A stretch of 64,000 bases of DNA, from positions 62,001 through 126,000 of the forward strand of contig CANLDA010000011.1 in assembly GCA_947489325.1 (NCBI GenBank), written 5' to 3'. Positions 35,076 through 43,542 of the stretch are shown one piece after another. This DNA comes from an uncultured Paracoccaceae bacterium. GTDB lineage: Bacteria; Pseudomonadota; Alphaproteobacteria; Rhodobacterales; Rhodobacteraceae. The position numbers and the translations under genes were made by a program. The first letter of the stretch is position 1. The number at the start of each line of letters is the position of its first letter. The notes under the pieces are model-generated. The model made no database searches. It was not told the DNA's origin and was given only the letters and a program-made list of their open reading frames with translations.

Positions 35076-36503
35076 TTAGGTTCCGCATCCTGAAATCGCT
35101 TTGACTTCGCAGAACTCTTCAATGCCCCATGCGCCACCTTCGCGACCATTGCCGGATTGTTTGTATCCGCCAAAAGGAGAGCCTTGCGCGCGGCTGGTGC
35201 CGTTGGTTTCGACCATGCCTGAGCGTACCCGACGTGCCACGCGCAGGCGTTTGGCGTCATCTTGTGTCTGAATGTAATTGGTCAGGCCATAAACCGTGTC
35301 ATTGGCCATTTCGACAGCCTCTTCCTCGGTATCAAATGGGGTGATTGCCAAAACTGGGCCGAAAATTTCTTCGCGATAGATGGTCATGTCTGGGGTCACA
35401 TCAGCAAAAACAGTTGGGCGTACATAGTACCCTTTGTTTACACCTTCAGGACGACCAAGACCCCCTGAAAGCACTGTTGCGCCTTCCTTGATGCCAGTTT
35501 CGATCATGCTTTGAATTTTGTTGAACTGCAGCTCAGACACAACAGGACCAATGTGACGACCACTTTCTGTTGTGGGGCCAACGGTCACTGCCTCTGCTGC
35601 GGCTTTGGCTTCTTCAATCGCCTGTGCATATCGGCTGCGCTCTACCATCATGCGGGTGGGGGCGTTGCAGGATTGGCCGGTGTTGTTCATGCAATGCAAA
35701 ACACCACGTTTAACAGCCTTTTCATCGGCGTCCGCAAAGATGATGTTTGCGCCCTTGCCGCCAAGTTCTAAACTGACACGTTTCAACGTATCTGCGGCCG
35801 CTTTGGAAATCGCGATGCCCGCACGGGTAGAGCCGGTAAAGCTGACCATATCCACATCAGGATGCGATGAAAGCTGACTGCCGACGCCAACACCATCTCC
35901 GTTTACAAGGTTGAAAACACCTTTTGGAAAGCCTGCTTCGTCTACCATTTCTGCGAACAGAAGGCTGGACAGCGGGGAGATTTCTGATGGCTTTAACACC
36001 ATGGTGCAGCCAACAGCCATTGCGGGAATGGCCTTGAGTACCACTTGGTTCATTGGCCAATTCCATGGGGTGATCAGCGCGCACACTCCAATGGGCTCAT
36101 GCCGAATTTTGTCAACACCTGCATAAGATTCCTCAAATTTGAAATCTTTCACGGCTTCAAGAAAGCCAGCCAAATGCCAACTCCCGGCGCCCCATTGGCT
36201 GGACCGTGCCAGATCAATCGGTGCTCCCATTTCCGCACGCATGGCTTCGGCCATTTCTTCGCGGCGAGCATTGTATACCTCGCCAAGTTTTTCGATCAGG
36301 GCGATGCGCGTTTCCAACGGTGTATCCGCCCAATCTGGAAAGGCAGCTTTTGCCGCAGCGACGGCGGCATCTGTGTCGGCTTGATCCCCCAAAGAGATCA
36401 CGGCGCACGCCTCTTCGGTTGATGGATCAATAACATCGAGATCGCGCGGAGCAGCAGGATTTACCCACTGACCGTCGATATAGAATTGGCGTTTTTCAAT
36501 CAT
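35076..36503 (-). CDS. NAD(P)-dependent aldehyde dehydrogenase
   Basis: 475 aa. ALDH family: ITPWNWPMNQVVLK (cofactor loop), SFTGSTRAGI, catalytic base in SLELGGKGAN, catalytic Cys in NTGQSCNAPTRM and EEIFGPVLAI. Oxidises an unknown aldehyde. The closest look is to the broad-specificity ALDHs rather than to betaine or succinate-semialdehyde enzymes. GGAGG lies just before the ATG at 36503; a longer frame to 36659 has no support. 133 bp from the divergent peroxiredoxin. Confidence 0.93.
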   Translation of the reverse strand: MIEKRQFYIDGQWVNPAAPRDLDVIDPSTEEACAVISLGDQADTDAAVAAAKAAFPDWADTPLETRIALIEKLGEVYNARREEMAEAMRAEMGAPIDLARSSQWGAGSWHLAGFLEAVKDFKFEESYAGVDKIRHEPIGVCALITPWNWPMNQVVLKAIPAMAVGCTMVLKPSEISPLSSLLFAEMVDEAGFPKGVFNLVNGDGVGVGSQLSSHPDVDMVSFTGSTRAGIAISKAAADTLKRVSLELGGKGANIIFADADEKAVKRGVLHCMNNTGQSCNAPTRMMVERSRYAQAIEEAKAAAEAVTVGPTTESGRHIGPVVSELQFNKIQSMIETGIKEGATVLSGGLGRPEGVNKGYYVRPTVFADVTPDMTIYREEIFGPVLAITPFDTEEEAVEMANDTVYGLTNYIQTQDDAKRLRVARRVRSGMVETNGTSRAQGSPFGGYKQSGNGREGGAWGIEEFCEVKAISGCGT

Positions 36504-36636
36504 GGTTGACCTCCGGAAATTTGCGGGCACTCTGGCAGGGTAAGGCATGGCTCGCAAGAGTTGTGACGCATGGTTATGTGGAATTTGATCAAATTCCCTA
36601 AGGCAAGTGAATGAAACACCATAAAGGACATATAAA

Positions 36637-37290
36637 ATGGGACTTCGTATCAACGACACGGTACCAAATTTTACTGCAGAAACAGATCAGGGGACGATTA
36701 CGTTCCATGATTGGATCGGCGACAGCTGGGCGATTCTGTTTTCCCACCCCAAGGATTTCACCCCAGTTTGCACCACGGAATTTTCGGCTGTGGCCCAATT
36801 GGCAGACGAATGGGCCGCGCGTAACACAAAAGTGATGGGTGTTTCTGTGGACGGTGTAGAGGATCACCGTAAATGGAAAGCCGACATCGAGGCCTATGGC
36901 AACGCTCCTGCTGGTTTTCCGATTATCGCGGACGATGGGTTGGCTGTTTCCAAAGCCTTCGACATGCTGCCCGCCGAAGCCTATATGCCCGATGGTCGCA
37001 CGCCTGCTGATAGCGCCACTGTTCGGTCAGTTTTTATCATTGGACCTGATAAACAATTGAAGCTTTCGATGACCTATCCAATGACAGTTGGGCGCAATTT
37101 TGCGGAAATCCTGCGCGCGCTGGACGGGTTGCAAATGTCGACGGGCAACGGTGTTGCGACACCCGCCAACTGGGTGCCGGGCGAAGATGTGATCATCCCA
37201 CCTGCGGTCAGCAACGAAGACGCGGCGGCCAAGTTCGGTGAATTTGAAACGGTCTTCCCATATCTGAGAAAGACCAAGGCGCCAGCATAA
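36637..37290 (+). CDS. 1-Cys peroxiredoxin (Prx6-type)
   Basis: 217 aa. Peroxidatic Cys45 in FTPVCTTE, and the long C-terminal arm typical of Prx6 with VRSVFIIGPDKQLKLSM and NWVPGEDVIIPP. No resolving cysteine, so glutathione or another thiol must recycle it. Reduces hydrogen peroxide and lipid peroxides in the cytoplasm. AAGGA is 8 bp before the ATG. Divergent from the aldehyde dehydrogenase, perhaps a shared oxidative-stress response. A strong hairpin follows the gene. Confidence 0.95.
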   Translation: MGLRINDTVPNFTAETDQGTITFHDWIGDSWAILFSHPKDFTPVCTTEFSAVAQLADEWAARNTKVMGVSVDGVEDHRKWKADIEAYGNAPAGFPIIADDGLAVSKAFDMLPAEAYMPDGRTPADSATVRSVFIIGPDKQLKLSMTYPMTVGRNFAEILRALDGLQMSTGNGVATPANWVPGEDVIIPPAVSNEDAAAKFGEFETVFPYLRKTKAPA

Positions 37291-37305
37291 GGCCAGCGTA
37301 TCTAG

Positions 37306-37340
37306 ATCTGACAGGCGATGCTATTTATCGCCTGTCAGAT
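37306..37340 (+). terminator. Stem-loop after the peroxiredoxin gene
   Basis: Perfect 14-bp stem (37306-37319 with 37327-37340) and 7-nt loop, followed by only a short T-rich stretch (ATTTT). Probably a terminator or 3'-end stabiliser. Confidence 0.75.
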
Positions 37341-37444
37341 CACATTTTGGCGAGTTTTTGCCGTGGATGGCATGGCGGGTTGAACATATTACTTTAAAGG
37401 CTACACCTTGGGTAACACTCGAAAATAACAAAGCCTGACACAAA

Positions 37445-38350
37445 ATGTCTGATCGTTCATCAATGCAGTTGGCGTATGCCACTGATATGCAAATGTTTAA
37501 ACCGGCCTTGGTTTCCCTCGCTTCGGCCGCAGAGCATTGTAAATGTTCTGTGGTGGTGCATTTCCTAGGGTACGAATTGACGAGCGCAGCGCGCAAAGCC
37601 CTAGATCGTGTTGCAGAGATTTATAACATAGAGTTGCGTTTTCATGACCTGACGTCAGATATGTTTGAATCTGCCGTACAAAAAGACAAAAACATTTCAT
37701 TGGTAACTTTAGGGCGGATGTATCTGCCTAAGTTGGCCCAAGGGCGTCTGCTTTATGTGGATTGTGACACCTTGGTTTGCGGTGATTTGTCCCCCCTATT
37801 TGACATTAACATGAATGGTGCGCTGATCGGCGCGGTGCGTGATGTCTCTGTATTGGATAGCTTGCGCAAAGAAGGGGCCAAGGAAAAGGCGCGAAATAGG
37901 TTGATCTATTATCGTGAACTTCTTGGAGAAGCGCAGGTCGGAAATTATTTCAATGCCGGTGTGCTGTTGATGGATTGTGATGGTATACGCGCAGAGGCAG
38001 GGTTGTGTGATCGCATGATCGATATGAAGGCTGCCTCGCAGTATCGCTTGTTGGACCAAGACTATTTGAATCTGCTATTTCAGGATCGTGTTTGTTACCT
38101 GTCCAGTACGTGGAACAGTATTTGGAAGAGGGAAAACTATAACAAACGTGTCTGGCAGGCGACTGGCCATTCGGGTGTATTGGAAGCCACTCTAGATCAA
38201 GCGCGCATTATTCATTACACAGGTCCGCATAAACCTTGGAAACCAATGAGAGTTTCAACAGTGTTTAGAAATCGCTTATCTACCGTGGTCCAGTATCGGT
38301 CGTCGTCAAAGCGCTTGTTGAAGCGACTGGAACAACCCGCGGTGCAATGA
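37445..38350 (+). CDS. Glycosyltransferase family 8
   Basis: 301 aa. GT-A fold of GT8: QLAYATDMQMFKPALVSLAS, metal-binding DCD (Asp106-Cys107-Asp108) in LLYVDCDTLVCGDL, YFNAGVLLMD, LDQDYLNLLF and IIHYTGPHKPW. Members transfer galactose or glucose to LPS or other surface glycans. The ATG at 37445 lacks a clear ribosome site. Base composition seems lower in GC than its neighbours, a possible sign of transfer. It precedes the KpsS/C-like gene. Confidence 0.88.
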   Translation: MSDRSSMQLAYATDMQMFKPALVSLASAAEHCKCSVVVHFLGYELTSAARKALDRVAEIYNIELRFHDLTSDMFESAVQKDKNISLVTLGRMYLPKLAQGRLLYVDCDTLVCGDLSPLFDINMNGALIGAVRDVSVLDSLRKEGAKEKARNRLIYYRELLGEAQVGNYFNAGVLLMDCDGIRAEAGLCDRMIDMKAASQYRLLDQDYLNLLFQDRVCYLSSTWNSIWKRENYNKRVWQATGHSGVLEATLDQARIIHYTGPHKPWKPMRVSTVFRNRLSTVVQYRSSSKRLLKRLEQPAVQ

Positions 38351-38437
38351 TGCCGAAGGTGGATTTCCCGAGGTGCTTTTGATTGCTGGAAAAATCACCT
38401 AAACAGAAGACAAGTTCAGCAATGTGTTGAGGGTCTT

Positions 38438-39586
38438 GTGCGTTTCTTCAAATTGGATACGGGTGTAATTCGCGGCTTTGACGCGGCTCTTTCGCCGGAA
38501 GTTCAGGTCTTCAGGACGGGTCTTGGCGCGATCCTGCTCACTTTGTTCAAATTGGGTCCATGGAAAATGGCTCTGGCCATTGTTCGGGCGCTGTTTGGTC
38601 GTACGGGGGCTGATGTCTCTCTGATTCAGGGGAACCTGACACGTAAACGTATTCGACTGCCTTCGGTTTTCGGATATCCAGTCATTTTGAATTTGTATGC
38701 TGCGATTAAGATGTTTGATGCTGGGTTGTTGATTCAGGCGCTAGAGCAAACACTCGAGCAGACCTCACCCAAAACTGTCATCATATATAATGGATCCAAC
38801 TATCCTGAATCGGTGTTGGCCCATGTAGCAGAGCGGGCTGGTATGCCTCGGGTTTATGTTGAATCTGGGTTTTTCCCGGGCACTTTGCAAATTGATCCAA
38901 AGGGGTTGAACGGCGCGAATTCTGTGCCGCGTGATCCAGAGTTCTATTTGAAGAATACCGAAGATTTCGCCGCCTTGGGGTGGCCCGACAGTGTAAATAA
39001 CCGCGCGTCAAAAAAGGTTGGGCAGGGCGAGATATCTCTGCCAGCAGAATACGTGTTTGTGCCGTTTCAGGTGCCCTCAGACATGCAGGTGACCCTGCAT
39101 TCACCTTGGGTGCAGGATATGGTGGCGTTTCTTGATGTGATCCGCGATGCGGCAGATCGCAATCCAAACGAGACCTTCGTGATTAAGGAACACCCCAGCT
39201 TTAAGATTTCCGTGAAAGGCTTGCGTGAACCTCACCCGCGAGTGATCTTTGCCAATGACAATGTGACTTCTGATCTGATCGAAGGGGCGCGGGCCGTCAT
39301 CACCTTAAATTCGACAGTAGGGATCGAAGGGTTGATGTTGGATAAGCCCGTGATCACCCTTGGTGAGGCCTGTTACAACATCGAGGGTTTGGTATGTCAT
39401 GCACCAGATGAACAGACTTTGGATCGGGCTTTGATGCAAACCCGACTAAACCCGGTGAACGATGCTTTGCGGCGTCAGGTGATTGGATATATCTACAACA
39501 GATATCTGACACACGGGCGTTATGATGCTCCGCCTGCTGATTTGGCCGACAGGATCGAAAAGATTGCCCATCACGGGATAAGTTAG
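38438..39586 (+). CDS. Capsule polysaccharide biosynthesis-like protein (KpsS/KpsC-type)
   Basis: 382 aa. The C-terminal half has FVIKEHPSFKIS and AVITLNSTVGIEGLMLDKPVI, split as TLNSTVGIEGL and MLDKPVITLG, a pattern shared by KpsS/KpsC beta-Kdo transferases and related capsule proteins. These build a Kdo linker on a lipid acceptor, but no export genes (kpsMTED) are here, so the product is unknown. GTG start with GAGGG nearby. Its stop (TAG) overlaps the convergent gene's stop by 4 nt at 39583-39586. Confidence 0.75.
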   Translation: MRFFKLDTGVIRGFDAALSPEVQVFRTGLGAILLTLFKLGPWKMALAIVRALFGRTGADVSLIQGNLTRKRIRLPSVFGYPVILNLYAAIKMFDAGLLIQALEQTLEQTSPKTVIIYNGSNYPESVLAHVAERAGMPRVYVESGFFPGTLQIDPKGLNGANSVPRDPEFYLKNTEDFAALGWPDSVNNRASKKVGQGEISLPAEYVFVPFQVPSDMQVTLHSPWVQDMVAFLDVIRDAADRNPNETFVIKEHPSFKISVKGLREPHPRVIFANDNVTSDLIEGARAVITLNSTVGIEGLMLDKPVITLGEACYNIEGLVCHAPDEQTLDRALMQTRLNPVNDALRRQVIGYIYNRYLTHGRYDAPPADLADRIEKIAHHGIS

Positions 39587-39960
39587 GTTGTTTCGAGGCA
39601 ATGTCGACGGAATGCGCGCTTGAGCATATCTAGCTCTGCGCGTAACAAATCTACTTCGGCGCGAATGTCATCTGCCAGTGCTTCACCAGCGATGATCGTT
39701 ACGGTCTCAAGTGTTTCACCTGATGCAATATCGCGGATCAAGATTGTTTGCACACCGTCAGCGACGACAGTTGTGGGAATAGGGATGGTAATGTGCCAGC
39801 CCTTGCCGTCCTTGGAATCCATCATCTGAACACCCGCAATGGGTTGTTCCTGATGTGTTACGTCAAGCTTTGGTAAAGCCGCAGCATTGCCTTCAACAGT
39901 CAAGAGACCTTCCCAGACGCCTTCGAACAGACGTTTCTTGGTCAATGTCAGAGTGCTCAT
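39583..39960 (-). CDS. Conserved hypothetical protein with C-terminal coiled coil
   Basis: 125 aa. A beta-rich N-terminal part (GVWEGLLTVEG, GWHITIPIP, VADGVQTILI) is followed by a leucine-heptad helix (EVDLLRAELDMLKRAFRR). The ATG at 39960 has AAGGGGA close upstream; an in-frame start 15 nt earlier is less likely. It is 11 bp downstream of the next gene on the minus strand, so they form an operon. I do not recognise a family; the same two genes look paired. Confidence 0.65.
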   Translation of the reverse strand: MSTLTLTKKRLFEGVWEGLLTVEGNAAALPKLDVTHQEQPIAGVQMMDSKDGKGWHITIPIPTTVVADGVQTILIRDIASGETLETVTIIAGEALADDIRAEVDLLRAELDMLKRAFRRHCLETT

Positions 39961-39971
39961 GCCAGTCCCCT

Positions 39972-40742
39972 TCACAATTCAGCGCGTGGTCGGCGGCTAA
40001 AGGTTAAATCCCGCAGGATGACCTGATTCATTTCTGGCCCTTCAAAGATGAGATCAATCCATGCCTTATCGATCCGTTTTTCGTTTAGGCGCGAATAGGC
40101 AAGATCAAACTCGACCATGATGTCCTCTTCGTTCAAGGGCAGCTCGCGCACAATCTGTTCTGTGTTGGGGCCATGTTTGATGTTTAGGCGCGCAAAGATT
40201 TCCAGTGGCTTTTCCAGCTCAACGATTGTGTCCATGCGCAACAGATGGTGGCGCTTCAGCCCATCCACGGCTGCAAACGGCAGATCGACCACCAATGACA
40301 GGAATGATCCATCAAAACGGAAAACGTCCATGCGCAATCCAAATGGCGCAAGGTCTTTTTCACGCGTATTACGCAGTTGTCGCAAGGTCAGTTCTGAAAC
40401 ATGGCAGTCGTGAAATAATGTGACCTCAGATCCCAGCATTTCTTTGCTTTCAACCGATGATAGCCCCTTTTGTGAAAGCGGTTCACGCCACAATTCAGGG
40501 CGCCAGGCCCAGTCAACGCCATGCGGTTTGGGGAACGCGGTTGAGCCGATGTAGGGCAGAGCCAGACGGCTTTCGGCGTTGGCGATCAAGGTGTTCAGGT
40601 ACTGACGCAATTGGCGCGCCCGTGTGCGTTGAAAGCGCAGGGATTTCAGATCGGTATCCTGTACATTACGCGCGGCACGCGCCCAATAACGGGTCAGGCC
40701 ACGCTGAAGAATGCGTTGTAAAATACCTGTTGCCTGACTCAT
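39972..40742 (-). CDS. Conserved alphaproteobacterial protein of unknown function (DUF6478-like)
   Basis: 256 aa. It has a basic N-terminus, then GSTAFPKPHGVDWAWRPELW and a beta-rich middle (EVTLFHDCHVSELTLRQLRN and FDGSFLSLVVDLP) and RLNEKRIDKAWIDLIFE near the end. There is no signal peptide or membrane segment. It resembles a DUF found across Rhodobacteraceae; I recall DUF6478 but cannot confirm. Upstream gene of the pair with 39583-39960. Confidence 0.68.
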   Translation of the reverse strand: MSQATGILQRILQRGLTRYWARAARNVQDTDLKSLRFQRTRARQLRQYLNTLIANAESRLALPYIGSTAFPKPHGVDWAWRPELWREPLSQKGLSSVESKEMLGSEVTLFHDCHVSELTLRQLRNTREKDLAPFGLRMDVFRFDGSFLSLVVDLPFAAVDGLKRHHLLRMDTIVELEKPLEIFARLNIKHGPNTEQIVRELPLNEEDIMVEFDLAYSRLNEKRIDKAWIDLIFEGPEMNQVILRDLTFSRRPRAEL

Positions 40743-40901
40743 GTTGCCCCCGGATCAAAGGTGATTCAGATCACCACGTCTGTTTCGCATTTTGAAACAA
40801 TGCGTTGCTTCTTGTCTATCATGTATCTGATTGGTTGACAGGAAACAAACGTACGAAGGGATTGGCAAGAGCATTTTGTGTTTTGTTTGAAACAGTTTGA
40901 C

Positions 40902-41492
40902 CTATTGCGTGGTCTTGGGGCTGGCCTTGCGAATATTTGCGGCAAGGGTGGTCAGAATTGCACCGCCTTGACTTTTCACCACTGGACCATCTTTGGGGCC
41001 ATAGGCCGCAAGCGCCACAACCCGACCATTTAAACGAAATACACCGCGCCAATGTATCGGATCAGATTGTGGAAGGATAGCATTGCCGCCTTCAGCAAGA
41101 TGGTACAACTGCAAACCGTTGCGCGTGCTTTCGCGCAAAACTTTGGCACCCGGCAACGGATTTGGCAAAGAGGCCGAAGCAGTGCCTTCATTATTGGGTG
41201 CGGATACGGTAACAGTTAGAACGCCAAGTTCCTGGGCTGGGCGAATGGGAGTGCCTTTCAAAACCTGACAATCTGCGAGTAATGCAAAGCTGCCGTCTGC
41301 ATCCTGACGCAGGGATGTCTGGTCAATGCAGAACGTATCCAACGCCCTAACGACGATCTGCCCATCGGCAAGCGCTACGCTGCGCACAGGTTGCCCTGTT
41401 CCGGCTGTGCCGGACTCCAAACAACCACTCAGCCCCATACACAAGCCAATCACACCAACAGTTTTACGAAAGAACCCAAGCTCAAAGATCAC
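40902..41492 (-). CDS. Hypothetical lipoprotein
   Basis: 196 aa. A lipoprotein signal (FRKTVGVIGLCMGLSGC, lipobox LSGC) leads to a soluble domain with no recognised motif; phrases such as QIVVRALDTFCIDQ and ALLADCQVLKG suggest a beta-rich fold with two cysteines. The GTG at 41492 has GAGGG 7 bp upstream; the longer frame (to 41597) would put a second hydrophobic region in front of the lipobox. Family unknown. Confidence 0.66.
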   Translation of the reverse strand: MIFELGFFRKTVGVIGLCMGLSGCLESGTAGTGQPVRSVALADGQIVVRALDTFCIDQTSLRQDADGSFALLADCQVLKGTPIRPAQELGVLTVTVSAPNNEGTASASLPNPLPGAKVLRESTRNGLQLYHLAEGGNAILPQSDPIHWRGVFRLNGRVVALAAYGPKDGPVVKSQGGAILTTLAANIRKASPKTTQ

Positions 41493-41588
41493 GTCACTAC
41501 CCTCATATTCTACCTCGTGAATAAAGAAGCTCACCAAGAGGAACAAGGACCCTATGCGCAAGATAACAAAAGGGGTAGAGGATCGCCT

Positions 41589-42461
41589 ATGTCGCATTAT
41601 TCAGAATATGAAAACTTGATTGCCTCTGCACGTCCCAGATCAGAACTGTGGCGTTTGTTGGCTGGTGTTGGAATGACGGGCGCATTTTATTTGGGGTTCG
41701 TCCTTATCTTGACGAACGTCATGCAGATTATGCCGGATGTTGCAGATCAGGTCAGACAAGCCAACACCCCTTTAGGGTTGATCATTAACCTCTATGCATT
41801 TGCGTTGTTATTGCTGGCCTTGGGGATCACACTTCGACGGCTGCATCAGCGCGGGATGGAGTCACTGTTGGGGCCTTTGGCGCAATGCTGGGCGCAATTT
41901 TATGCGGTTTTGCGGGTTCTTGCCGTGCTGTATGTTGTGGTGTGGTTCATTCCAGGTCCGGATTACCTGACGCCTCAGCCCAATGTGGAATTTTTCAGAT
42001 GGTTGGCGCTGCTGCCCATCGCTCTGGGTGCTTTGCTGGTTCAAACCTCGACCGAAGAGATCGTGTTTCGCGGCTATTTCCAAAGCCAGCTTGCAGCACG
42101 GTTTACCTCACCGTTTGTCTGGATGGTGTTGCCGTCTGTTGTGTTTGGGTTACTGCATTATGCGCCAGATATTTATGGCGAGAACGCCGGGTTGGTGGTG
42201 CTGTCCACATCATTGTTTGGGATCATTGCGGCGGATTTGACTGCTCGCAGTGGCACATTAGGCCCTGCTATTGCGGTGCATTTTGTCAACAACGTCGGGG
42301 CGATTCTGCTGGTGGGTCTAAAGGGATGGCTGTCAGAGCTTGCGCTTTACGTGTTGCCGCTGGATGTGGCAGATGTCAGCGCGTTCAGATGGGCCTTGAT
42401 GCTGGATATGGTGGTGCTTTTGTGCATCTGGTTGGCGGCACGTTTGGCATTGCGTCGCTGA
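41589..42461 (+). CDS. CPBP-family intramembrane metalloprotease
   Basis: 290 aa with about eight hydrophobic segments. CPBP/Abi motifs: STEEIVFRGYFQ (Glu-Glu and Arg), FGLLHYAPD (His) and IAVHFVNN (His, Asn). Type II CAAX-prenyl-endopeptidase relatives; bacterial members may cut membrane peptides or act in bacteriocin immunity. The ATG at 41589 has AGAGGA upstream; the frame open to 41391 has no further support. 91 bp before accD. Confidence 0.87.
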   Translation: MSHYSEYENLIASARPRSELWRLLAGVGMTGAFYLGFVLILTNVMQIMPDVADQVRQANTPLGLIINLYAFALLLLALGITLRRLHQRGMESLLGPLAQCWAQFYAVLRVLAVLYVVVWFIPGPDYLTPQPNVEFFRWLALLPIALGALLVQTSTEEIVFRGYFQSQLAARFTSPFVWMVLPSVVFGLLHYAPDIYGENAGLVVLSTSLFGIIAADLTARSGTLGPAIAVHFVNNVGAILLVGLKGWLSELALYVLPLDVADVSAFRWALMLDMVVLLCIWLAARLALRR

Positions 42462-42552
42462 AAGACATGCAATTGACTTTCTGGGCCGATTGCAATTCCT
42501 GTCATAGCAGCTTATTTCAGGGCAAGTTTGACGTCCTAAAGGTATCGCGCGC

Positions 42553-43491
42553 ATGAACTGGATCACTAACTACGTTCGCCCTCGGATCAATTCGATCTTT
42601 TCCCGCCGAGAGGTGCCAGATAATCTTTGGACCAAATGTGATGAATGCGGCACCATGCTGTTTCACCGTGAGCTTAGCGCCAATCTGAATGTGTGTACGC
42701 AATGTGATCATCACATGGGCATCACGCCTCGCGCGCGGTTTGAAGCATTGTTTGACGGCGGCATCTTTGCCGAAGTTGATGTGCCTGCGCCCACGACAGA
42801 TCCGCTGCACTTTAAAGATCAGAAGAAATATCCTGACCGCATGAAAGCCGCGCAAAAGAAAACCTCTGAAAAAGAGGCGATGCTGGTGGCTGAAGGCGAA
42901 ATCGGACGCACCCCAATCGTGGCAGCCGCTCAGGACTTTTCCTTTATGGGCGGGTCCATGGGCATGTATGTTGGCAACGCCATTATTGCCGCCGCTGAGC
43001 GTGCTGTATTGCTTAAACGCCCGCTGGTTCTGTTTTCCGCCGCAGGTGGGGCACGTATGCAAGAAGGCATCCTGTCCCTGATGCAAATGCCACGAACAAC
43101 TGTTGCGGTGCAGATGCTGAAAGAGGCGGGCCTGCCGTATATCGTTGTGCTGACACACCCCACCACCGGCGGTGTAACTGCGTCCTATGCGATGCTGGGG
43201 GATGTACATATCTCTGAACCCAACGCACTGATCTGCTTTGCTGGCCCACGGGTGATTGAACAAACTATTCGTGAAAAACTACCGGAAGGTTTCCAGAGGG
43301 CTGAATATCTTTTGGATCACGGTATGTTGGATCGCGTGACGCCACGCACCCAGATGCGCGAAGAATTGATTACGATTATTCGGATGCTTCTTGGTTTGTC
43401 ACCTGCGGTCAAAGGGGATTTGCCTGCGCCAGATCCAAAAGCAACCGAAGCAAAGGACGAGCCCGCCGCAGACGCGGCCAAAGTGGACTAA
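42553..43491 (+). CDS. accD: Acetyl-CoA carboxylase carboxyltransferase subunit beta
   Basis: 312 aa. Zinc ribbon with Cys29, Cys32, Cys48 and Cys51 (CDECG and CTQCDHH), then the crotonase-like core: DFSFMGGSMGMYVGNA, SAAGGARMQEGI and TGGVTASYAM. Makes malonyl-CoA with AccA and biotinylated AccB. It is followed after 51 bp by folC, the classical accD-folC pair. The C-terminal 25 residues are acidic and variable. Confidence 0.97.
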   Translation: MNWITNYVRPRINSIFSRREVPDNLWTKCDECGTMLFHRELSANLNVCTQCDHHMGITPRARFEALFDGGIFAEVDVPAPTTDPLHFKDQKKYPDRMKAAQKKTSEKEAMLVAEGEIGRTPIVAAAQDFSFMGGSMGMYVGNAIIAAAERAVLLKRPLVLFSAAGGARMQEGILSLMQMPRTTVAVQMLKEAGLPYIVVLTHPTTGGVTASYAMLGDVHISEPNALICFAGPRVIEQTIREKLPEGFQRAEYLLDHGMLDRVTPRTQMREELITIIRMLLGLSPAVKGDLPAPDPKATEAKDEPAADAAKVD

Positions 43492-43542
43492 TCGCTTCGC
43501 TGATCCAAAATTGCAGTGCTTTCCATATTTCGGAGGTCTCTT

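Noticed and set aside
41589-42461. Abortive-infection (Abi) defence gene
   Set aside because: CPBP proteins were once named Abi, but no defence neighbours exist; the context is accD-folC housekeeping.
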